NCBI RefSeq assembly: GCF_016925495.1
Contig: NZ_CP070491.1
Coordinates: 2,418,001 to 2,482,000, forward strand
From: Methylococcus sp. EFPC2
GTDB taxonomy: Bacteria; Pseudomonadota; Gammaproteobacteria; Methylococcales; Methylococcaceae
Length of the DNA stretch: 64,000 nt
Reading direction: 5' to 3'
The first letter of the stretch is position 1. Each line of letters begins with the position of its first letter. Both the position numbers and the translations under genes were made by a program. Under the pieces are notes generated by a model, which was not told where the DNA came from, did not search any database, and saw nothing but the letters and a program-made list of their open reading frames with translations. This document shows positions 56,963-64,000 of this stretch, one piece after another.

Positions 56963-59900
56963 CTAAAGATAAGCCTTCAATTGTGGCGGCACGGTACGGC
57001 GGACGAGGCGGTTTTTGACGTCCCATTCATCGATATCCTCCGGCTTGTTCAGGAAGCGGGTTTCCTTCCCGGTCAGCAAAGCCAGGGGCACTCCGGATCG
57101 GTAGAGCAATCGGTTTCCGGGCTGGGCCGGCAACTTGGGTCCGGGCGTGACGATGCCCACCAGATTGAGCGGATCGACGGCGCTGAGCGCGCAGTAGTCG
57201 TCGGCCGCGTCCTGCTTGCGCACCGCGCGCAAGGCGGCAACCGCTTCCGGCTGCGCATATTGTTCGCCGAACTGACCGGCAACGAAGCGTCCGCCGCGGA
57301 TCTCCCCGCGCGCTTCCATGCGCCGGTAGACCCGCACCAGTTCCATCCACGGCGGCGCCGCGCTCTCGCGCGTCAGCAAGGCACGGAACACCACGCCGTA
57401 GCGGCGCAGCAGGACGCCGGCCATGTGCTCCAGTCTTACATTGCGCTCCGCCTCGTCCGCTATGACCGGGCTACTCATCAGAGACCAGCGTCCCGCGTCC
57501 TCGATGCCGAAGGGGTTGATGCCGCGGTAGCGTCTTTTCTTGTCTTCCGGCACCAGCAGTGCCCGCAGGCCCTTGTAACTGTCGGCGTTGGCCAGCCCCT
57601 TGGCAGCCAGTTCGGCCAGGGCAGTTTCCACCTGGGTCTTGAGCAGGCCGGACTGCTCCGCCAGTTCCTCGAAAAACGAGGCTCCCAGGCTAGCCAGAAC
57701 CTCCCGGACCCTAGAGGCCGCCGTGGACAGCTCGGCCTCGCCTCCGGTGGCCGGCGAACGCCAGATTGCCAGGCGCCGGCGCGGTAACAAGGCGATGGGC
57801 GAGGACTTGACCGGCGCCTGCGCGGAAGAGGCAGGGCTCAACCGCGTCCAGACGTACTTGCCGGACAGGCACAAGGCATCCAGCCAGGCCGGATCGTAGC
57901 CCGCAAGGCGGGCCGGCAGAATCTCGCTTTCCCAGGCGACCGCGGCGGCTTCGTAACCCTCCAGTTGATCCAGCACGGCCGCCAGCGCGTCCGGCCCCTC
58001 GGCGCGTGCATCGGGGCTCAGCCGCTGCCAGCGGAACAGGAAGCGCATGAACTCCGCCCCACTCACCGGCTCGATTTCCTCGCGCAGCCGCTGCAAGGTA
58101 TAGCGATGGATGCGCGCCAACAGGCCGCGCTCGCACCATTCCTGCTCGCTGCCGCCCGGCGTGAACTGGCCGCGCAGGATGCCGCCCTCGCTTTCCAGCC
58201 TCAACAGGGCCACATCGATGGCCGATGCCGGCAGGGCCAGATCGGCAGCGAGCCAGGCTGCCTGAACGGGTCCCAGCACGGCGAGTCGTCCGCGCAGGAT
58301 GTCCACCAGGGCGGCTTCGGGCTCCCAGATCTGATCGTCGAGAGTTTTAGGCAGGTGCAGGGCCGGTTGCGATGTCCGGCCCGGATAAAGCACGCGAAAT
58401 TGCGGCCAACGCTCGGCAGCCAGCCAGAGCGACACGCTCGTCGCCATGCCGTTCGATAGCGGCAAAACCGCCGCCCTGCCTTGCTCCACCAGCTTTTGGA
58501 AATAGCCGGACCAAGGACCGGTTTCTCTCGGGGCGACGAGGAAGCCGGTCGCCCGTAGGGCATCGTGCAGTTCTTCCGCATCGCGCACTTCCGGCCAGGC
58601 CTCCGCGCGGACCCGGTCCAGCGCGGCCGGGTCCAAACGGCCCAGATCCCCGGCCTGCGCCGGGTCCAGCCAGCGCCGGCTGGCCACGGCGCGGGTGCGG
58701 CGCTCCTCCAGTGGCGCACCGTCGAGAAAACTGTAGACCCGGCTGTTGACGATCTCCGCCGCCAGCGGCGAAGGTTCGACCAGATCGCGCGCCACCACGC
58801 GGATGGAACCGCTCTCCAGGCCCTCGATCACCTCGATCAGACGGTCGATGTCCATCGCCTCGCTCAGGCAGTCGGTCAAAGTCTGCTGCACCAGGGGATG
58901 ATCGGGGATCTGGCGGTCGCCGACGATGTTTTCGAAGCAGGCAAGCTGGTCCGGGAAGACCGTGGCGACCAGATCCTCGGCCTGCATGCGCAGCAGATAG
59001 GGCGGCGTCTTGCGCCCGCCCTGGAAGCGCTTGAGCGCCAGGGCGCAGACTGCGTTCCAGCGCCAGCGCACGGTGAACATGGGCGCATCCAGCAGGGCCT
59101 GGATCAGCAGATCGCGCACCGTTTTGGCGTTGAGATAACGGGCGACCTCTTCCAGAGGAAAGCTGTGGATACCGGTCAAAGATAAAATCACAGCATTCTC
59201 GGTCGCCGCCGCCTGCAGCTCGAAATTGAAGCCGCGGCAGAAACGCTTGCGCAAGGCCAAGCCCCAGGCGCGGTTGAGGCGGGAGCCGAAGGGCGCATGG
59301 ATGATGAACTGCATGCCGCCAGACTCGTCGAAGAACCGCTCGAACACCACGGTATCGAAACTGGGCATGGCGCCCAGCGTGGCATAGGCGGCGGCCAGGT
59401 AATTCACCGCCTGTCCGGCCGCTTCGGCGGAAACGTTCAGCGTGCGCGCCAGCCAGTCGGCGACGCTATCCAAGCTAAGCTGGGATGATGATCCCAGCGT
59501 CTGCGTATCGGCCTGCTGGGATACGCTGCGCTCATCCCTGCCTACGCACCGCTCGGCGATCTCCACCCTCAGCCGCGACAGCGCCAGCGACAGTTCGTGC
59601 GTGCGGCCCGGCGCCTCGCCCAGCCAGAAGGGGATGCTGGGTGGCTGGCCCTGGGCGTCTTCGACGCGCAGCACGCCGGCGTCCAGCTTGAGCAGACGCC
59701 AGCTGGTGTTGCCGAGCTGGAAGACGTCGCCGGCCATGCTCTCGATGGCGAAATCCTCGTCCACCGTGCCGATGAACTCGCCGGCAGGCTCCAATATCAC
59801 GCGGTATTCCGCGTTGTCGGGTATGGCCCCGCCGCAGGTGAGCGCCGTCATTCGTGCCCCGCGTCGCGCGCGCAGCTTGCGGTTTATGCCGTCCCTATGC

Positions 59901-61294
59901 AGATAGGCCGACCTTATCCCGCGCCGGGTGTGGTAACCCTCCGCCAGCATCTGCACCGTGTCCTCGAAATCCTTGCGGCCCAGATCGCGGTAAGGCCAGG
60001 CACGCCGCACCCAGGCATAGAGTTCGTCCTCGTCCCAATCTTCGCAGGCGACCATGGCGACGATTTGCTGGGCCAGCACGTCCAGCGGATGCGGCGGGAT
60101 GTGCAGCAAATCCAGCTCGCCGCGGCGTATCGCGTCCAGCAGGGCCAGACACTCGATCAGTTCGTCGCGGCTGGTGGGGAACAATCGCCCCTTGGGCACT
60201 CCGCCGGCAAAGTGACCGGAGCGGCCGACCCGTTGCAGAAAAGTGGCGATGGCGCGGGTGGTTCCGAACTGACAGACCAGATCCACCTCGCCCACGTCTA
60301 TGCCCAGTTCCAGGGAGGCCGTGGCGACCAAGGCCTTGAGCTTTCCCGACTTGAGGCGGCTTTCCGCGTCCAGGCGCTGTTCCCGCGCCAGGCTGCCGTG
60401 ATGCGAGGTGATGTGTTCCTCACCCAGACGCTCGCTCAAGGCGCGGGCCAGTCGCTCGGCCATGCGCCGGGTGTTGACGAAGATCAGCGTGGTGCGGTGC
60501 GCCTCGATCAGCGCCGCCATGCGGTCGTAGATCGACTTGGCCGCATCCTGCGACAGCACCGCCTCCAGCGGCGCGTCGGGCAATTCGATGGCCAGGTCCA
60601 GGCGGCGCAGATGGCCGGTGTCCACGATGCGGCAGTCCATCCCGCCGGTGAGGAAACGGGCGACCTCTTCGATGGGCTTCTGGGTAGCGGACAGGCCGAT
60701 GCGGTTGAGCGGCCTTTCAACCAGGCGCTCCAGCCGCTCCAGCGACAAGGCCAGATGCGCGCCGCGCTTGCTGCCCAGGATGGCATGGATCTCGTCGACG
60801 ATGACGGTTTGCACCGTTTTGAGCATGCGCCGGCCACTCTCGCTGGTGAGCAGCAGATAAGCCGACTCGGGCGTGGTCACCAGGATATGCGGGGGGTGTT
60901 TCAGCATCGCGGCCCGCGCCACGGCGGGTGTATCGCCGGTGCGCACCATGGAACGCAGGGCGACTTCGCCGTGCCCCCGTTCGAACAGGCGACGGTTCAC
61001 GCCGTCCAGCGGTTGTTCCAGGTTTTTGTGGATGTCGTTGCTCAAGGCCTTGAGCGGGGAGATGTAGAGCACATAGGTCGCCTCCCGGAGCTCGCCTCCG
61101 GCCGCCCGGCGCGCCAAATCGTCGATGGCCGAAAGAAAAGCCGCCAGCGTCTTGCCGGAGCCGGTCGGGGCGGCGATCAGCGCGTGGTGCCCCTCGGCGA
61201 TGGCGGCCCAAGCCTGTCGCTGGCAGTCCGTGGGCGCCGGGAAAGTCTGCCTGAACCAGTCGGCAACGGCCGGATGAAACAAATCGAGGATCAT
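56963..61294 (-). CDS. lhr: Long helicase-related protein Lhr
   Basis: 1443 residues. Superfamily 2 helicase core at the N-terminus: Q-motif region [11 protein letters not shown], Walker A APTGSGKT (about 38-45), VDEIHAI (DEIH box), SATQ motif and motif [10 protein letters not shown]. The C-terminal half holds the Lhr core winged-helix and beta-barrel domains and a long extension, as in full-length bacterial Lhr (about 1400-1540 residues). A DNA-repair helicase. The ATG has no clear ribosome site. Diverges from amt. Confidence 0.95.
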   Translation of the reverse strand: MILDLFHPAVADWFRQTFPAPTDCQRQAWAAIAEGHHALIAAPTGSGKTLAAFLSAIDDLARRAAGGELREATYVLYISPLKALSNDIHKNLEQPLDGVNRRLFERGHGEVALRSMVRTGDTPAVARAAMLKHPPHILVTTPESAYLLLTSESGRRMLKTVQTVIVDEIHAILGSKRGAHLALSLERLERLVERPLNRIGLSATQKPIEEVARFLTGGMDCRIVDTGHLRRLDLAIELPDAPLEAVLSQDAAKSIYDRMAALIEAHRTTLIFVNTRRMAERLARALSERLGEEHITSHHGSLAREQRLDAESRLKSGKLKALVATASLELGIDVGEVDLVCQFGTTRAIATFLQRVGRSGHFAGGVPKGRLFPTSRDELIECLALLDAIRRGELDLLHIPPHPLDVLAQQIVAMVACEDWDEDELYAWVRRAWPYRDLGRKDFEDTVQMLAEGYHTRRGIRSAYLHRDGINRKLRARRGARMTALTCGGAIPDNAEYRVILEPAGEFIGTVDEDFAIESMAGDVFQLGNTSWRLLKLDAGVLRVEDAQGQPPSIPFWLGEAPGRTHELSLALSRLRVEIAERCVGRDERSVSQQADTQTLGSSSQLSLDSVADWLARTLNVSAEAAGQAVNYLAAAYATLGAMPSFDTVVFERFFDESGGMQFIIHAPFGSRLNRAWGLALRKRFCRGFNFELQAAATENAVILSLTGIHSFPLEEVARYLNAKTVRDLLIQALLDAPMFTVRWRWNAVCALALKRFQGGRKTPPYLLRMQAEDLVATVFPDQLACFENIVGDRQIPDHPLVQQTLTDCLSEAMDIDRLIEVIEGLESGSIRVVARDLVEPSPLAAEIVNSRVYSFLDGAPLEERRTRAVASRRWLDPAQAGDLGRLDPAALDRVRAEAWPEVRDAEELHDALRATGFLVAPRETGPWSGYFQKLVEQGRAAVLPLSNGMATSVSLWLAAERWPQFRVLYPGRTSQPALHLPKTLDDQIWEPEAALVDILRGRLAVLGPVQAAWLAADLALPASAIDVALLRLESEGGILRGQFTPGGSEQEWCERGLLARIHRYTLQRLREEIEPVSGAEFMRFLFRWQRLSPDARAEGPDALAAVLDQLEGYEAAAVAWESEILPARLAGYDPAWLDALCLSGKYVWTRLSPASSAQAPVKSSPIALLPRRRLAIWRSPATGGEAELSTAASRVREVLASLGASFFEELAEQSGLLKTQVETALAELAAKGLANADSYKGLRALLVPEDKKRRYRGINPFGIEDAGRWSLMSSPVIADEAERNVRLEHMAGVLLRRYGVVFRALLTRESAAPPWMELVRVYRRMEARGEIRGGRFVAGQFGEQYAQPEAVAALRAVRKQDAADDYCALSAVDPLNLVGIVTPGPKLPAQPGNRLLYRSGVPLALLTGKETRFLNKPEDIDEWDVKNRLVRRTVPPQLKAYL

Positions 61295-61494
61295 GCGGTA
61301 GGAAATATCGGGTTAAGACTACAAGACGCGGAGCTCCGCACACCTCTGGTGCAGCACTCTTGAAATGCACCAAATAGATTCGGTCTCGTGCACGACCAAT
61401 GCGCGCGACTCGCTCCAAAATCCAAGGCGTGCGGCTGAAATTCAAAATGGTCCGAATCTTGTAGCAAGTCGCCATCCATTTATCGAGGTATCAC

Positions 61495-62697
61495 ATGGAA
61501 ACGGTAGACAACAGCGCCGACGTCTTGTTCATCCTGCTGGGCGCCATCATGGTGCTGGCCATGCACGCGGGCTTCGCCTTTCTGGAAGTCGGCACGGTGC
61601 GGCGCAAGAACCAGGTCAATGCCCTGGTCAAGATACTCTCCGATTTCGCCGTGTCCACCGTGGCGTATTTCCTGATCGGTTACTACCTAGCCTACGGTGT
61701 CCAGTTCTTCGGCAGCGCGGAACATCTGACCCAGCACCATGGCTACGACTTGGTCAAATTCTTCTTCCTGCTCACCTTCGCCGCCGCGATACCGGCCATC
61801 ATCTCCGGCGGCATCGCCGAGCGCGCACGCTTCAACCCGCAACTGGCGGCGACCTTCGTCATCGTAGGCTTCGTCTATCCCTTGTTCGAAGGCCTCGCGT
61901 GGAACAAGAACTTCGGTCTGCAGGGCTGGCTGGAACAGGTTTTCGGTGCGGGCTTCCACGATTTCGCGGGCTCCGTGGTGGTGCACGCGGTAGGCGGATG
62001 GATCGCCCTAGGCGCCGTGATATTGCTGGGGCCGCGTCGCGGACGCTACCACCGCGACGGTGGCATGTCGGCGCATCCGCCCTCCAGCATCCCCTTCCTG
62101 GCTCTGGGAGCCTGGATTTTGACCGTCGGCTGGTTCGGCTTCAACGTGATGTCGGCCCAGACGCTGAACGCCGTCAGCGGCCTGGTGGCCGTGAACTCCC
62201 TAATGGCCATGGTGGGCGGCACCCTGGCGGCCTTGATGCTGGGCCGCAACGACCCCGGCTTTCTGCACAACGGCCCGCTGGCCGGACTGGTCGCCGTCTG
62301 CGCCGGCTCCGATCTGATGCACCCTATCGGTGCACTGGCGACGGGGGCCATCGCCGGCGCGCTGTTCGTCTATTTCTTCACGCTGACGCAAAACCGCTGG
62401 AAGATCGACGACGTGCTGGGCGTATGGCCGTTGCACGGTCTGGGCGGAACCTGGGGCGGCATCGCCGCCGGCATCTTCGGCCAGCAAGCCCTGGGCGGCC
62501 TGGGCGGGGTCAGTATTTTCTCGCAGGTCCTGGGCACCCTGACCGGCGTGTTCATTGCCTGTGCCGGGGGATTCCTGGTCTACGGCATGCTGAAATTCAC
62601 CCTCGGCATCCGCCTGGATCCGGAGCAGGAATTCGAAGGCGCCGACCTCAGCCTGCACAAGATATCCGCCACCCCGGAAAAAGAAGCCGGCTGGTGA
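61495..62697 (+). CDS. amt: Ammonium channel
   Basis: 400 residues with about 11 hydrophobic helices. Amt signatures: DFAGSVVVHAVGGW (conserved Asp and first pore His) and WPLHGLGGTWGG (second pore His). N-terminus (NSADVLFILLGAIMVLAMHAGFAFLEVGTVRRKN) is standard for Amt. No glnK precedes it, and the usual C-terminal PII contact segment is short. GAGG precedes the ATG. Converges on recD with no gap. Confidence 0.95.
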   Translation: METVDNSADVLFILLGAIMVLAMHAGFAFLEVGTVRRKNQVNALVKILSDFAVSTVAYFLIGYYLAYGVQFFGSAEHLTQHHGYDLVKFFFLLTFAAAIPAIISGGIAERARFNPQLAATFVIVGFVYPLFEGLAWNKNFGLQGWLEQVFGAGFHDFAGSVVVHAVGGWIALGAVILLGPRRGRYHRDGGMSAHPPSSIPFLALGAWILTVGWFGFNVMSAQTLNAVSGLVAVNSLMAMVGGTLAALMLGRNDPGFLHNGPLAGLVAVCAGSDLMHPIGALATGAIAGALFVYFFTLTQNRWKIDDVLGVWPLHGLGGTWGGIAAGIFGQQALGGLGGVSIFSQVLGTLTGVFIACAGGFLVYGMLKFTLGIRLDPEQEFEGADLSLHKISATPEKEAGW

Positions 62698-64000
62698 TCA
62701 GCCCCCTCCCAATCGGGCATGCAGCCCCGAGCCGCGCTCCATGCGCCGGGCGATGGCCGCCCCCAGCACGGCCTCCGAGCCGTACAGGTTGAGCCGGGAC
62801 TTGGCGCGGGTGACGGCGGTATAGATCAGCTCCCGGCTCAGCAAGGGTACGGGATGGTCGGGCAGAATGAGATGAACGTGCTCGAATTCCGAACCCTGAC
62901 TCTTGTGCACGGTCATCGCATAAACCGTTTCGTGCGCGGGCAGCCGGGCCGGAGAAAAGGCCTTGAGAGGCCCCCGCTCATTCGGAAAGAAGACGCGCAG
63001 GGCCTGACCGCTCTCGGGATCGGGCCAAGTGATGCCGATGTCGCCGTTGTTGAGCCCCAAAGCCGGATCGTTACGGGTAATCATGACCGGCCGCCCCCGG
63101 TACCACTCGCCCAAGCCGTACCGGCTGGCCGTCAGCCGGCTCAGAATGCTTTCGACCGCGGGATTGACGGATTCCCCCCCCCTGCCCCCCTGGCGCAAAA
63201 CGCACAAGATGCGAAAGGCGCCGTAGCGCGCCAAGGCCTCGGCTACCGTTACCGCCTGCAGGCAGGGCAGGATGGCGTCGCGCACGATGTCGGCCAACCA
63301 GGGCTCGAATTCGCCGGAAGCGGGCTTATGCCACTGCATGTCCTCGCTCTCCCGCAATACCGCGGCACAGGCCTCCGACTCGCCCCGCTGTATCGCTTCG
63401 GCCATGGCCGCGATGCCACTCCCCGCGGCAAAACGGCGAGGCTTGCGCAACTCCGCGAGACTGTCGCGGATGAGCGGCCCCGTCATGGTCGTTCGCGCCT
63501 CGAAGCCGCGTCCGGTCAGCACCTGCAAGCGCTCACTCAGTTCCGCCGAATAGCCGGCATCGCCGGCCGCCGCGCAGAGATCGCCCAACAAGGCGCCGAC
63601 CTCCACTGGCGGCAGCTGATTGCGGTCGCCCAGCAGGATCAGCCGGCCCGATTCGGGCAAGGCCCGGAGCAACCGCGCCATCATCGGCAAATCGATCATC
63701 GAGGCTTCGTCGACCACCACCACGTCATAAGGCAAAAGATGGCCGGAATGGTAACGGCTGCGACTACGGCCGGGAAACGCCCCCAGCAAGCCATGCAGGG
63801 TACGGGCATTGCGGGCGGCCTCGCGTATGCGGGAGATGACCGGTTCGCTGCACGGCAGTCCTGTCGACAGCGCCGTTTCGATGGAATCGGCCAGCCGGGC
63901 CCGCGCCTTGCCGGTGGGAGCGGCCAGGGCGATGCGTGGCGCTTCGTCGGGCGACTGCTCCATCAACAAGGCCAGGATGCGCGTGACGGTATAGGTCTTG
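62698..64000 (-). CDS. recD: Exodeoxyribonuclease V alpha subunit RecD (5' end beyond window)
   Basis: The reading frame is open to the right edge; visible part about 434 residues. The end of Walker A (KTYTVTRILALL) lies at the edge, followed by ALAAPTGKARARLADSIE, VVVDEASMIDLPMMARLL (Walker B), LLGDRNQLPPVEVGALLGDL and the C-terminal YAMTVHKSQGSEFEHVHLILP and IYTAVTRAKSRLNLYG motifs of RecD. Part of the RecBCD repair helicase-nuclease; recB and recC would be expected just outside. The stop adjoins the amt stop (62697). Confidence 0.95.
   Translation of the reverse strand, partial: KTYTVTRILALLMEQSPDEAPRIALAAPTGKARARLADSIETALSTGLPCSEPVISRIREAARNARTLHGLLGAFPGRSRSRYHSGHLLPYDVVVVDEASMIDLPMMARLLRALPESGRLILLGDRNQLPPVEVGALLGDLCAAAGDAGYSAELSERLQVLTGRGFEARTTMTGPLIRDSLAELRKPRRFAAGSGIAAMAEAIQRGESEACAAVLRESEDMQWHKPASGEFEPWLADIVRDAILPCLQAVTVAEALARYGAFRILCVLRQGGRGGESVNPAVESILSRLTASRYGLGEWYRGRPVMITRNDPALGLNNGDIGITWPDPESGQALRVFFPNERGPLKAFSPARLPAHETVYAMTVHKSQGSEFEHVHLILPDHPVPLLSRELIYTAVTRAKSRLNLYGSEAVLGAAIARRMERGSGLHARLGGG

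Overview
The window is a GC-rich bacterial chromosome segment, most likely from a gammaproteobacterium. The gene order thrS-infC-rpmI-rplT-pheS-pheT-ihfA, slyX, prmB, a YqiB-type DUF1249 protein and a gamma-type SUF regulator all point there. PEP-CTERM-like exported proteins and a FadL-type porin would suit a Methylococcales-like methanotroph, but no methane-oxidation gene lies in the window, so that is only a guess. Genes from 36 kb on look like ordinary core genes; the first 12 kb and 24.5-30 kb are accessory.

1-12.5 kb, all on the minus strand, is the most unusual part. An ECF sigma factor, a zinc-finger anti-sigma factor, a subtilisin-like lipoprotein and an alginate-export-type porin form one operon in which every junction is an ATGA overlap. 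Upstream of this operon, and upstream of three neighbouring transcription units, I find the same two-part element, TGAACC-N17-GAATCAT followed by (G/C)GG, with exactly 17 bases between the boxes each time (12462-12491, 8397-8426, 7199-7228, 3926-3955). The downstream units encode exported proteins: a probable DUF6748 protein, a beta-helix/FG-GAP protein, a DUF3455 protein and unknown secreted proteins, plus a 59-residue protein. I read this as a self-regulated ECF regulon for cell-surface proteins. A large HAF-repeat surface protein runs off the left edge.

12.8-15.6 kb holds a four-helix membrane protein, an FMN-binding protein and a porin behind a metal-regulator-like operator. 15.6-17.9 kb is trpS, a PilZ protein, a QueD-type enzyme and DUF1249. 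17.9-24 kb is a SUF iron-sulfur operon (regulator, B, C, D, S, U) ending with a small Rieske protein.

24.5-30 kb holds a PEP-CTERM-like protein, a 1128-residue subtilase-like protein with an altered catalytic Asp motif, and three small exported or membrane proteins. 30.3-35.7 kb holds an L,D-transpeptidase, a SnoaL/DUF4440 protein and an apparent galU / P-loop ATPase / metA / slyX operon. 36-43.5 kb is a four-gene phosphorelay and cyclic-di-GMP cluster: CHASE hybrid kinase, single-domain receiver, Hpt-receiver protein with a degenerate GGDEF, and a GGDEF-EAL protein with both motifs intact.

43.5-53.2 kb has a ComEA-like protein, prmB, argC and the translation operon with tRNA-Val upstream. 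infC appears to start at a rare ATC codon. 53.3-64 kb holds a split YeeE/YedE transporter, a BCAM0308-type zinc-ribbon protein, a FadL-type porin, the helicase Lhr, the ammonium channel Amt and the start-truncated recD.
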